Below, in pieces: positions 1 through 5,449 of a stretch of 5,449 nucleotides of DNA. The notes under the pieces were generated by a model. The model saw only the letters and a list, made by a program, of their open reading frames with translations. It made no database searches and was not told the DNA's origin. This DNA is from Hydrogenophilales bacterium (GTDB lineage: Bacteria; Pseudomonadota; Gammaproteobacteria; Burkholderiales; Thiobacillaceae), in the NCBI GenBank assembly GCA_011391655.1, contig JAABQE010000299.1, positions 1 to 5,449 on the forward strand, given 5' to 3'. How positions within the stretch are numbered: position 1 is the stretch's first letter; the number at the start of each line of letters is the position of its first letter. The position numbers and the translations under genes are program-made.

Positions 1-892
1 TTTTCTGCGCCTCAAGTTTTTCAATCAGCCGCTTGGTCGACTGGATATCCGGATGTATGTCAGTGTATTGCAGGCGCAACTGATCCATCTGCTTTTGCAA
101 GGCCTGAATGCGGCTGTCGATTTCGCCATCGGACGTGGAGGCCGCTGCGGCCGCCAGTTCCGGCTCTTCATCCAGCAGTTGCTGTTTGAGCTGGTTGCGA
201 CGATTGATCGCTTCCTGCTGATCCAGCTGCGCCTGCCGCAACTGACCCGACACCTCAGCCAGCTTGGCGTAGTAGTCGCCGCCTTGCCCCGGCATCATGC
301 CGATATTTTTTTGCTTGAATTCCTTGAGCGCGTTTTCGGCATCGGTCAACTTCTGCTGGTATTGCTGCAGCTGCTCCTCAATAAAACGCTGCGAGCTGGA
401 AATATCCTGACGGGTTTTACCCAGGCTGGTTTCCACAAAAATAGTCAGCAACGACTGCACGACCTTTTTAGCCAAATCGGCATTCGCGTCCTGATAACTG
501 ATGGTGTAGAGGTTTTCTCGCCCAGCATCGCTGATTGCAATTTTCCCCGCCAGGCCATCCAGCATGCTCTCGGTTTGCTCGGGCGTTTTTGCCTTCACAT
601 CCAGATCGGTCATACGGGCGACTTTTTCCAGCGTGGGCCGACTCACCAGTTGACGCGTCATCAGCTTGATCTGCTGCTCCACGTTGGGTTCCGCCGTTAG
701 TCCTTGCAACAAAGGTTTAAGCAAAGTTTGGGTGTCCACATAGACACGCGCCGACGCCTCATAGCGGTCCGGAATCATCATCACCCAGGTCCAGCCAACG
801 ATGCACGCCAGCCAGGCGACCGCCACCCCCCACCAACGCCGCTGCCACGCGGCTTTGGCATACCCTAAAATTTGTTGCAGCACTTGATCCAT
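1..892 (-). CDS. XrtA/PEP-CTERM-type polysaccharide chain-length determinant (Wzz-like), C-terminus cut off by window edge
   Basis: This is an inner-membrane polysaccharide co-polymerase of the Wzz superfamily, which sets the length of exported exopolysaccharide. The ATG at 892-890 opens a frame that stays open to base 1, giving 297 visible residues; the family is usually about 500, so the C-terminal half with the second membrane helix lies outside. The N-terminus is amphipathic (MDQVLQQILGYAK), followed by a Trp-rich membrane segment at about residues 20-40, then the Wzz hallmark IPDRYEASARVYVDTQTLL at 40-58. The periplasmic part carries a LYTISYQDANADLAKKVVQ stretch (128-146) and long Gln/Glu/Lys-rich coiled-coil helices (about 168-196 and 215-297) around a GMMPGQGGDYYAKL turn (198-211). 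These stretches match my memory of the PEP-CTERM-locus family (TIGR03007 type), an assignment made by eye. It follows the exporter gene by 56 bp, so the two are probably one operon. A modest GAGAG ribosome site precedes the ATG. A plus-strand frame over the same bases is a shadow. Confidence 0.93.
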   Translation of the reverse strand, partial: MDQVLQQILGYAKAAWQRRWWGVAVAWLACIVGWTWVMMIPDRYEASARVYVDTQTLLKPLLQGLTAEPNVEQQIKLMTRQLVSRPTLEKVARMTDLDVKAKTPEQTESMLDGLAGKIAISDAGRENLYTISYQDANADLAKKVVQSLLTIFVETSLGKTRQDISSSQRFIEEQLQQYQQKLTDAENALKEFKQKNIGMMPGQGGDYYAKLAEVSGQLRQAQLDQQEAINRRNQLKQQLLDEEPELAAAAASTSDGEIDSRIQALQKQMDQLRLQYTDIHPDIQSTKRLIEKLEAQK

Positions 893-917
893 GCGGACTC
901 TCTACCCCAGCAAAACA

Positions 918-943
918 AACACACCGTCAAATGTCGGCGTGTT
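918..943 (-). terminator. Intergenic hairpin, possible attenuator between exporter and chain-length genes
   Basis: Read on the minus strand, AACACGCCG and CGGTGTGTT can form a 9-bp stem (one G-U pair) around an 8-base loop, starting 5 bases after the export gene's stop codon. It is followed by TGTTTTG, a poor T-run. The short stem and interrupted T-run suggest partial attenuation or 3'-end protection of the exporter message rather than a full terminator, because the co-functional chain-length gene follows at once. No functional evidence is available. Confidence 0.4.
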
Positions 944-948
944 GACGA

Positions 949-1602
949 TTAGAACAGGCTTTCGGGAATGACCAGAACATCGCCCGGACGAATTTCCACG
1001 TTGGCTGTGCTATCACCGTCCCGGATCAAGTCCTCGAGTCGCACCCCCAACTGCTCACGTGTGCCATCTTCCTTGACGATTCGCGAGATATACGCCTCGT
1101 TACCGTCGGCGAAATCGCTGAGTCCGCCTGCGGCAATCATCACATCAACCAGGCTCATGCCCTCGCGATAACCCATCGCCATCGGTTCTTCGGCCTCGCC
1201 CAACACCCGGACTTGCTGGTTATAGGGCCCGATGCCGCCGCCCACGATAACGGTGGCAATGGGTTCCTGAATGTACTTGGAGAGCGCCTTTTCAATATCG
1301 CGCGCAAGCTGGGTCGGGGTCTTGCCAGACGCCTGCATATCCTCGATCAGGTTCATGGTCATCTTACCGTCAGGACGGATCGGGAAACTTCCGGACACCT
1401 CGGGGTTGCGCCAGACAAAGACGCTTACCGAGTCACCCGGTCCAAGCAGATAATTCCAACCGCTTATCCGCTGCTCCACGGGCACAGGGGAGGGCGCTTT
1501 TATCGGCGCAGGAGGATAAGTCGGGGTGCTGGAGCAGCCCGTTATGGCGACAACCGCAAATACCACGCCGATGCGTGCGATGAATGCATTAACTGTAAAC
1601 AT
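949..1602 (-). CDS. Outer-membrane polysaccharide export lipoprotein, XrtA/PEP-CTERM locus type (Wza-like, Poly_export + SLBB)
   Basis: This protein would form or contribute to the outer-membrane/periplasmic channel for exopolysaccharide export, working with the chain-length protein encoded downstream. From the ATG at 1602 it has 217 residues. A lipoprotein signal peptide ends in ITGC, with lipidated Cys23, followed by a Pro-rich linker (CSSTPTYPPAPIKAPSP). The Poly_export domain follows (about 50-120: YLLGPGDSVSVFVWRNPEVSG, then IRPDGKMTM) and then an SLBB beta-grasp domain (about 130-200: VRVLGEAEEP, MSLVDVMIAAGGLSDFADGN), ending in IRPGDVLVIPESLF. The short length and the ending resemble the PEP-CTERM-associated export family (TIGR03027 type) rather than the larger Wza. 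An in-frame GTG lies at 1608, but it overlaps the strong AGGGGAGGG Shine-Dalgarno (1616-1608), which is ideally spaced for the ATG at 1602, so the ATG is preferred. Transcription probably starts at the sigma-54 promoter at 1702-1717. Plus-strand frames in this region are shadows. Confidence 0.95.
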   Translation of the reverse strand: MFTVNAFIARIGVVFAVVAITGCSSTPTYPPAPIKAPSPVPVEQRISGWNYLLGPGDSVSVFVWRNPEVSGSFPIRPDGKMTMNLIEDMQASGKTPTQLARDIEKALSKYIQEPIATVIVGGGIGPYNQQVRVLGEAEEPMAMGYREGMSLVDVMIAAGGLSDFADGNEAYISRIVKEDGTREQLGVRLEDLIRDGDSTANVEIRPGDVLVIPESLF

Positions 1603-1608
1603 GTCCAC

Positions 1609-1615
1609 CCTCCCC
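1609..1615 (-). promoter_or_regulatory. Strong Shine-Dalgarno of the export gene (decides its start)
   Basis: On the minus strand GGGGAGG (1615-1609) lies 6 bases before the ATG at 1602-1600. It is too close to the alternative GTG at 1608-1606, which directly abuts it, to serve that codon. This supports the ATG and removes two residues from the longer reading. Confidence 0.75.
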
Positions 1616-1630
1616 TAAATTAAGCTCACT

Positions 1631-1667
1631 ATCCGCCGGGATTATGCCTGAGCGGATTGAAAATCCG
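1631..1667 (-). promoter_or_regulatory. Leader with competing stem-loops upstream of the export gene
   Basis: In the predicted 5' leader of the minus-strand transcript, CGGATT-TTC-AATCCG (1667-1653) can form a 6-bp hairpin. The ATCCGC at 1657-1652 can instead pair with GCGGAT at 1636-1631. The two pairings share the middle segment and are mutually exclusive. A further GCTCA/TGAGC pairing (1653-1649 with 1628-1624) would reach towards the ribosome site. The stems are short, so this may be chance; no known riboswitch class is recognised. Confidence 0.2.
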
Positions 1668-1685
1668 ATTTCATCATTTTAAGTT
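1657..1685 (+). promoter_or_regulatory. Weak sigma-70-like promoter candidate for the rightward operon
   Basis: TTGAAA (1657-1662; 5 of 6 to the -35 consensus) is followed 17 bases later by TAAGTT (1680-1685; only 3 of 6 to the -10 consensus), in a locally A+T-rich patch of an otherwise G+C-rich region. It would give a leader of about 140 bases before the pyrophosphohydrolase start. It is the best candidate seen by eye, but weak, and the patch equally belongs to the opposite-strand leader. Confidence 0.22.
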
Positions 1686-1701
1686 ATCAGCCAGATCCAC
1701 T

Positions 1702-1717
1702 AGCAAACCTTGAGCCA
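1702..1717 (-). promoter_or_regulatory. Sigma-54 (RpoN) -24/-12 promoter of the exopolysaccharide operon
   Basis: The minus strand reads TGGCTCAAGGTTTGCT, against the sigma-54 consensus TGGCACGRNNNTTGCW. Only two defined positions differ, and the invariant GG and GC are separated by exactly 10 bases. Transcription would start near 1691, leaving a leader of about 90 bases before the export gene's ATG at 1602. PEP-CTERM/XrtA loci are known to be linked to the sigma-54-dependent PrsK/PrsR regulatory pair, so site and genes fit each other. The regulator itself is not in this window. Confidence 0.68.
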
Positions 1718-1806
1718 AGCCCTCGCGACGACGCTTCAATCACACATTCGCCACCCGCCAGCGGCCTTACGCCCACCCGCCCTGCCGATAACTCGACGAT
1801 GGCGTC

Positions 1807-1816
1807 ATGAGCTCAT
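1807..1816. promoter_or_regulatory. Palindrome ATGAGCTCAT, possible operator or upstream activator site
   Basis: This perfect 10-bp palindrome extends, after one mismatch on each side, to GT...AC (14 of 16 symmetric). It lies 17 bp before the pyrophosphohydrolase start and about 120 bp upstream of the predicted sigma-54 start site, the usual distance for a bacterial enhancer-binding protein. It is seen once only, and a single short palindrome can be chance. Confidence 0.2.
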
Positions 1817-1832
1817 CACTCGCCGGGGTATC

Positions 1833-2213
1833 ATGCCGCCCATGAATGCCCCCTCCATCGACAGCCTTGACACCCTGCGCCACCATGTCCGTGCGTTTGC
1901 CGAAGCACGCGCATGGGAGCGCTTTCACACCCCCAAAAACCTGGTGATGGCACTAAGTGTTGAAACGGCAGAGCTACTGGAACCCTTTCAGTGGCTGACG
2001 GCAGAACAGAGCCAAAACCTGGGTCCGGAGCAACACGAGGCCGTACGCCAGGAAATCGCTGACGTCCTGATTTACCTGACGCGCCTGGCCGATCTGCTGA
2101 ATATCGATCTGCTGGAAGCCGCTGCCGACAAGCTGGTGATCAACGCGCGCAAATACCCGGTCGATCAAGCGCACGGTAATGCACGCAAATATTCGGAACG
2201 ATCTGATGACTAA
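1833..2213 (+). CDS. MazG-like nucleotide pyrophosphohydrolase (dCTPase/RS21-C6 type)
   Basis: A small cytosolic all-alpha NTP pyrophosphatase, likely hydrolysing a (deoxy)nucleoside triphosphate, perhaps dCTP or a damaged nucleotide, to the monophosphate and pyrophosphate; the exact substrate cannot be read from sequence. The 126-residue product has the MazG metal-binding pattern: E44-x-x-E47 in LSVETAELLEPFQWL and E74-x-x-D77 in RQEIADVLIYLTRLADLL. It also has the RS21-C6-type RFHTPKNLVMAL before the first motif and DKLVINARKYP at the end. Length is normal for the single-domain family. ATG 1833 has GGGG four bases upstream; ATG 1842 (three residues shorter) is equally possible. A TTG at 1710 would add 41 residues of Pro/Arg/His-rich sequence that looks untranslated and overlaps the sigma-54 promoter, so it is rejected. 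The stop overlaps the ferredoxin start by 8 bp, making this the first gene of a five-gene operon. Confidence 0.9.
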   Translation: MPPMNAPSIDSLDTLRHHVRAFAEARAWERFHTPKNLVMALSVETAELLEPFQWLTAEQSQNLGPEQHEAVRQEIADVLIYLTRLADLLNIDLLEAAADKLVINARKYPVDQAHGNARKYSERSDD

Positions 2214-2523
2214 ACCCTATTTCTCCCACCACGTATTTTTTTGCACCAATCAACGCGAGGACGGCGCGAAATGCTGTGGCGCCTCCGGTGGCCAGCACAT
2301 GCGTGATTACCTGAAGAAAAAGGCCAAGCATGCGAACCTCACCGGCGCAGGCAAATGCCGCATCAACAGCGCAGGCTGCATGGATCGCTGCGACGAGGGG
2401 CCGCTGCTGGTGGTCTACCCGGAAGGTGTCTGGTACACCTATGTAGACGAATCCGATATCGACGAAATCTTCGATGTGCATCTCAAGCAAGGCCGCATCG
2501 TCGAACGATTGCAGCTTAAATAA
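2206..2523 (+). CDS. Thioredoxin-fold [2Fe-2S] ferredoxin
   Basis: A 105-residue soluble electron-transfer or cluster protein of the thioredoxin-like [2Fe-2S] ferredoxin family, related to the NuoE cluster domain and Shethna-type ferredoxins. The N-terminal strand HHVFFCTNQR carries Cys13; CCGASGG (C23, C24) follows, then a long helix, then GKCRINSAGCMDRCDEGP with C58-x3-C62. C13, C23 or C24, C58 and C62 are the expected ligands. The C-terminal VVYPEGVWYTYVDESDIDEIF is the typical end of the small bacterial members. C51 and one of C23/C24 are additional. The ATG at 2206 is chosen over an in-frame ATG at 2179 because GGAA (2195-2198) sits 7 bases before it and the family begins right there. 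It overlaps the pyrophosphohydrolase gene by 8 bp, implying translational coupling. The redox partner is unknown. Confidence 0.92.
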   Translation: MTKPYFSHHVFFCTNQREDGAKCCGASGGQHMRDYLKKKAKHANLTGAGKCRINSAGCMDRCDEGPLLVVYPEGVWYTYVDESDIDEIFDVHLKQGRIVERLQLK

Positions 2524-2548
2524 AGCACCGGCGCGAGAGCTCAACCCG

Positions 2549-3151
2549 GTGAAGCGCTACAAACTCCGCATCCCCACCACCGTCGGCAAGCTTGAAACCG
2601 TGATCGACGACCCCGAAGGCGAACGCCGCGGCCTATTGCTGGTGGCGCACCCGCACCCATTGCACGGCGGCACCCTCGACAACAAAGTGGTGACCACCCT
2701 GGCCAAAGCCGCTAATGAAGCCGGCTGGGTCAGCGTGCGGCCGAATTTTCGCGGCGTCGGCATGAGCGATGGTGTGTATGACGCGGGCGTGGGTGAAACC
2801 GACGATCTGCTCGCAGTCGCCCGCTTCGTCGAAACCAATTATCCCAACCTGCCCTGGGCCCTGGCGGGCTTTTCGTTTGGCGCCTTTGTGCAGCACCGCT
2901 TGCGCCAGCAACTCGACGCGCGCCGCCTGATCCTCGTCGCCCCGGCCGTCACGCTTTATGAATTCGACCCGGTGCCGCCCGATAGCGTGCTGATCTATGG
3001 CGATGCCGACGAATTGATTGCCCCCGCCGCGATGCAACGCTGGGCGGAACAGCAACACCTCACGGTCAAAGTCATTCCGAATGCGGGGCATTTCTTTCAT
3101 GGCAAATTGCGCGAACTGAAACAGGCGTTCATGGAGGCCTGCCCATGCTGA
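2549..3151 (+). CDS. Alpha/beta hydrolase, COG2945 type
   Basis: A 200-residue cytosolic serine hydrolase with no evident signal peptide; the substrate is unknown. Seen in order are [20 protein letters not shown] (29-48), the HPHP-GG-NK block typical of COG2945 proteins and covering the oxyanion region; [12 protein letters not shown] (64-75); the nucleophile elbow GFSFGA with Ser109; the acid in GDADELI (Asp154, or Asp152); and the catalytic His181 in NAGHFFHG. The full Ser-Asp-His triad is therefore present and length is normal. The start is taken as GTG 2549, with GAGAG (2535-2539) nine bases upstream. A longer reading from ATG 2474 would run inside the ferredoxin gene and add 25 non-family residues. 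It lies 25 bp after the ferredoxin gene and overlaps the ABC ATPase start by 7 bp. Members are often called dienelactone-hydrolase-like, but a specific esterase role is not supported here. Confidence 0.92.
   Translation: MKRYKLRIPTTVGKLETVIDDPEGERRGLLLVAHPHPLHGGTLDNKVVTTLAKAANEAGWVSVRPNFRGVGMSDGVYDAGVGETDDLLAVARFVETNYPNLPWALAGFSFGAFVQHRLRQQLDARRLILVAPAVTLYEFDPVPPDSVLIYGDADELIAPAAMQRWAEQQHLTVKVIPNAGHFFHGKLRELKQAFMEACPC
3133..3137 (+). promoter_or_regulatory. Strong Shine-Dalgarno of the ABC ATPase inside the hydrolase gene
   Basis: A perfect GGAGG lies 7 bases before the ATG at 3145, within the last codons of the hydrolase gene. It shows that the 7-bp gene overlap is a genuine start and that the ATPase can be initiated independently as well as by coupling. 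Confidence 0.8.
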
Positions 3152-4050
3152 ACGTGCGCGGCCTCACCAAAAAATACGGCGATACCGAGGTGGTGCGCGG
3201 CCTTGACCTCAATGTCCGACGCGGCGAATGCTTTGGCCTGCTCGGCCCCAACGGCGCAGGCAAGACCACCACCCTGCGCTTGTTGCTCGGCCTCACCGAA
3301 CCCGACAGCGGCAGCATCGAACTTGCTGGCATCGCGGTGCCGCAACGCGCCCGCGAAGCGCGAATGAAGATCGGCGTTGTACCCCAACTGGACAACCTCG
3401 ACCCGGATTTCTCCGTGCGCGAAAACCTGCTCGCCTACGGCCGCTATTTCGGTATGACCAAGGCCGCCGTCACCGCGCGCGTGCCCATGCTGCTGGAGTT
3501 TGCGGGACTGGCAAACAAGGCCGACGCGCAGATCACGCAGCTGTCCGGCGGCATGAAGCGGCGGCTCACCCTCGCCCGCGCGCTGGTGCACGACCCCGAC
3601 ATCCTGTTTCTCGACGAACCCACCACCGGCCTCGACCCGCAAGCACGCCACCTCATCTGGCAAGGCTTGCGACGCTTGCTCGCCGACGGCAAGACCATCG
3701 TCCTAACCACGCATTTCATGGACGAGGCCGAACGATTGGCCGACCGCCTCGCCATCCTCGATCACGGCCGCATGGTCGTCGAAGGTGCACCGCGTGCGCT
3801 GATCGAAGCGCATATCGAACCCGCCGTGGTCGAAATATTTGGCGAAGGCCTCGCCGACTGGACCCGCCAGCATGCGACGTCGCTGTGCCTACGTTTTGAA
3901 ACCGTCGGCGAAACCCTGTTCTGCTACACCGACATGCCCGACACCGTAATTGGTGCGCTCAAGGAAGTACCGGCATTGCGTTACGTTCACCGGCCGTCCA
4001 ACCTCGAAGACGTCTTTCTCAAACTCACCGGGAGAGACCTGCGTGATTAA
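3145..4050 (+). CDS. ABC transporter ATP-binding protein, NodI type
   Basis: The cytosolic ATPase subunit of an ABC-2 exporter, powering the permease encoded next. The 301 residues contain every nucleotide-binding motif intact: Walker [10 protein letters not shown] (34-42), Q-loop Gln81 in [18 protein letters not shown], signature LSGGM (133-137), Walker B ILFLDE (153-158) followed by PTTGLDPQ, and the switch His190 in TTHFMDEAE. The VPQxDNLDPDF and YGRYFGM stretches are characteristic of the NodI branch of the DRA/ABCA-like ATPases. After about residue 225 comes the non-catalytic C-terminal region usual for drug- and lipid-exporter ATPases (ending [16 protein letters not shown]). NodI exports lipochitooligosaccharide in rhizobia, but many non-nodulating betaproteobacteria carry homologues, and no nodulation genes are seen here, so the cargo is unknown. 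It overlaps the hydrolase gene by 7 bp and the permease gene by 8 bp. Other-frame readings inside it are shadows. Confidence 0.97.
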   Translation: MLNVRGLTKKYGDTEVVRGLDLNVRRGECFGLLGPNGAGKTTTLRLLLGLTEPDSGSIELAGIAVPQRAREARMKIGVVPQLDNLDPDFSVRENLLAYGRYFGMTKAAVTARVPMLLEFAGLANKADAQITQLSGGMKRRLTLARALVHDPDILFLDEPTTGLDPQARHLIWQGLRRLLADGKTIVLTTHFMDEAERLADRLAILDHGRMVVEGAPRALIEAHIEPAVVEIFGEGLADWTRQHATSLCLRFETVGETLFCYTDMPDTVIGALKEVPALRYVHRPSNLEDVFLKLTGRDLRD

Positions 4051-4828
4051 GCACCTGCGCTTGCCCCAGCTATCGTGGCGCTTCATTCCGGTGTGGCAGC
4101 GCAACTACCTGGTGTGGAAAAAGCTCGCCATCCCGTCCATCCTCGGCAATCTGGCCGATCCGATGCTGTACATGCTCGGCCTCGGTTTCGGCCTCGGCAG
4201 CCTGCTGCCCGATATCGACGGCATGTCTTACCTCAGTTTCCTGGCCGCAGGCACCGTCGCTTACAGCACAATGAACGCCGCCACCTTCGAGGTGCTGTAT
4301 TCGAGTTTTTCACGCATGCACGTGCAGCGTACCTGGGACGCCATTCTGAACGCACCGATGACGCTCGACGACGTGATGCTGGGCGAACTGACCTGGGCGA
4401 CGTCGAAAAGCCTGCTCTCCGGCGTGGCGATTCTCGCGGTGATCTGGGGGCTGGGCTTGTTCGGCAATTTCTGGATGACGCTGTGGATCATCCCGGTGGT
4501 CGCGCTGGTCGGTTTCTGCTTCGGCGGCTTGGGGCTGGTGATGAACGCGGTGTCGCCGAGCTACGACTTTTTTCTATACTACTTCACGCTGGTGATTACG
4601 CCGATGGTGTTGCTGTGCGGGGTGTTTTTTCCGGTAACTCAACTGCCGCCGCTGCTGCAAAGCGTGTCGGCCTGGCTGCCGCTCACCCACGCCATCGATC
4701 TGGCGCGGCCGCTGGTGATCGGCCGCGTGCCCGGCGACATCACGCTGCATGTCGCTGCCTTGCTGGTCTACGGCAGCCTCGGCTACATCATCGCGCTGGC
4801 GCTGACGCGCAAGCGGCTGTTGACCTGA
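4043..4828 (+). CDS. ABC-2 type transporter permease, NodJ type
   Basis: The inner-membrane subunit that forms the export path with the preceding ATPase. From GTG 4043 it has 261 residues, close to NodJ's length. A cytosolic N-terminus ([18 protein letters not shown]) is followed by about six membrane helices at roughly 33-55, 63-88, 118-140, 146-168, 178-198 and 235-255. ABC-2 hallmarks are present: [33 protein letters not shown], the amphipathic coupling region [20 protein letters not shown] (96-115), and [30 protein letters not shown] (193-222), typical of the NodJ/polysaccharide and drug exporter branch. The start GTG is supported by GGGAGAG (4030-4036) at good spacing, and earlier in-frame starts lie within the ATPase gene. 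It is the last gene of the operon; its stop is 3 bp from the stop of the convergent lipA. Confidence 0.96.
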   Translation: MIKHLRLPQLSWRFIPVWQRNYLVWKKLAIPSILGNLADPMLYMLGLGFGLGSLLPDIDGMSYLSFLAAGTVAYSTMNAATFEVLYSSFSRMHVQRTWDAILNAPMTLDDVMLGELTWATSKSLLSGVAILAVIWGLGLFGNFWMTLWIIPVVALVGFCFGGLGLVMNAVSPSYDFFLYYFTLVITPMVLLCGVFFPVTQLPPLLQSVSAWLPLTHAIDLARPLVIGRVPGDITLHVAALLVYGSLGYIIALALTRKRLLT

Positions 4829-4831
4829 GCC

Positions 4832-5449
4832 TCAGACGCCCGCCGCCTGCTGGTCGGCGTGATAGCTCGAACGCACCATCGGCCCGCAGGCGGCGTGCTT
4901 GAACCCCATCGCCAGTGCTTCCTGCTCAAACTGGGCAAAGCGTTCCGGCGTCACAAACCGCAGTACTGGCAAGTGATGCTGCGACGGTTGCAGGTATTGC
5001 CCGAGCGTCAGCATGTCGACGTCGTGGGCGCGCAGATCGCGCATCACTTGCAGGATCTCGTCATCTTCCTCACCCAGCCCCAGCATCAGGCCGGACTTGG
5101 TCGGCACGTCGGGATGGCGCGCCTTGAAGTCCTTCAGCAATTTCAGTGAATGGGCATAATCAGCACCCGGGCGCGCGGCTTTATACAAACGCGGCACGGT
5201 TTCCAGATTGTGGTTCATCACATCCGGCGGCGCGGTATCAAGAATATCGAGCGCACGGTCGTGGCGGCCGCGAAAATCGGGGGTCAGAATTTCGATCCGG
5301 GTCGCAGGCGACAACTCGCGCACCACACGAATGCAGTCGATGAAATGCTGCGCGCCACCGTCGCGCAGGTCATCGCGATCGACGCTGGTGATGACGACGT
5401 ATTTAAGCGCCATCGTCGCGATGGTTTCGCCCAGGTGGCGCGGCTCGTC
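4832..5449 (-). CDS. lipA: Lipoyl synthase, N-terminus cut off by window edge
   Basis: A radical-SAM enzyme that inserts two sulfur atoms at C6 and C8 of protein-bound octanoyl groups, making the lipoyl cofactor of 2-oxoacid dehydrogenases and the glycine cleavage system. The 205 C-terminal residues are visible of the roughly 310-320 usual. Motifs seen in order are [92 protein letters not shown], and the terminal [13 protein letters not shown], whose serine region binds the auxiliary iron-sulfur cluster in the family. The SAM-cluster CxxxCxxC and N-terminal auxiliary-cluster cysteines lie beyond 5449. The frame is open to the right edge; the ATG at 5413 is internal, because the upstream in-frame residues are already conserved lipA sequence. 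Plus-strand frames here are shadows. Confidence 0.98.
   Translation of the reverse strand, partial: DEPRHLGETIATMALKYVVITSVDRDDLRDGGAQHFIDCIRVVRELSPATRIEILTPDFRGRHDRALDILDTAPPDVMNHNLETVPRLYKAARPGADYAHSLKLLKDFKARHPDVPTKSGLMLGLGEEDDEILQVMRDLRAHDVDMLTLGQYLQPSQHHLPVLRFVTPERFAQFEQEALAMGFKHAACGPMVRSSYHADQQAAGV

Noticed and set aside
53..700. Plus-strand 215-codon open frame opposite the chain-length gene
   Set aside because: The minus-strand frame encodes a recognisable Wzz-like protein throughout. The plus-strand product is Leu/Gln-rich, which is what complementing Gln/Leu coiled-coil codons gives, and it lacks family motifs.
1213..1623. Plus-strand open frame opposite the export gene
   Set aside because: It is the shadow of the export lipoprotein gene, which has a lipobox, Poly_export and SLBB motifs and a strong ribosome site.
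1710..1832. TTG-initiated N-terminal extension of the pyrophosphohydrolase
   Set aside because: The 41 extra residues are Pro/Arg/His-rich, have no family counterpart, lack a ribosome site, and overlap the sigma-54 promoter on the other strand.
2633..3663. Minus-strand open frames opposite the hydrolase and ABC ATPase
   Set aside because: They are antisense to genes with complete catalytic motifs and arise from the G+C-rich codon pattern; no motifs or ribosome sites support them.
3228..3899. Second plus-strand frame within the ABC ATPase gene
   Set aside because: The product is Arg/His/Pro-rich low-complexity sequence, typical of a +1 shadow frame in a G+C-rich gene.
4841..4859. CGCCG/CGGCG inverted repeat near the end of lipA, considered as a terminator
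   Set aside because: The stem is only 5 bp with a 9-base loop, lies inside the lipA coding region, and has no T-run on either side.
4075..4902. Alternative plus-strand frame spanning the permease and lipA end
   Set aside because: It is Arg/Ala-rich without motifs and runs through the junction into the antisense of lipA; the overlapping frame is a clear six-helix ABC-2 permease.

Overview
The window (about 58-60% G+C by eye, dense, bacterial) looks like chromosomal DNA of a Gram-negative proteobacterium, most likely a betaproteobacterium of the Nitrosomonadales/Methylophilales/Rhodocyclales sort. The reasons are a PEP-CTERM/exosortase (XrtA)-type exopolysaccharide locus with an outer-membrane lipoprotein exporter, a NodI/NodJ-type ABC transporter of the kind common in betaproteobacteria, and a typical proteobacterial lipA. 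The taxon is inferred from family resemblance, not from a marker gene.

Left part (1-1602, minus strand): the start of an exopolysaccharide operon, read leftward out of the window. A lipoprotein polysaccharide export protein (949-1602) is followed by a Wzz-like chain-length determinant (892 down to the left edge, truncated). Both most closely resemble the versions found in XrtA/PEP-CTERM loci. A hairpin lies in the 56-bp gap between them. Upstream, a good sigma-54 (RpoN) -24/-12 promoter match on the minus strand (1702-1717) sits about 100 bp before the export gene. This fits the known association of PEP-CTERM/XrtA systems with the PrsK/PrsR sigma-54-dependent two-component system.

Middle (1603-1832): a 230-bp divergent intergenic region. 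It holds the sigma-54 promoter, a leader with competing small stem-loops, a weak sigma-70-like candidate for the rightward genes, and a 10-bp palindrome (1807-1816) positioned where an activator of the sigma-54 promoter could bind.

Right-centre (1833-4828, plus strand): a tight five-gene operon of MazG-like nucleotide pyrophosphohydrolase, thioredoxin-fold [2Fe-2S] ferredoxin, COG2945-type alpha/beta hydrolase, NodI-type ABC ATPase and NodJ-type ABC permease. Junctions are an 8-bp overlap, a 25-bp gap, a 7-bp overlap and an 8-bp overlap, so the genes are almost certainly co-transcribed and partly translationally coupled. The ATPase and permease form one exporter; why the three small soluble proteins travel with it is not evident from the sequence.

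Right edge (4832-5449, minus strand): the C-terminal two thirds of lipoyl synthase (lipA), convergent with the permease and separated from it by only 3 bp.

No tRNA, rRNA, CRISPR, insertion sequence or prophage element was seen. Most of the window is ordinary core or near-core content. The most noteworthy points are the sigma-54 promoter of the polysaccharide operon and the uncharacterised five-gene operon.
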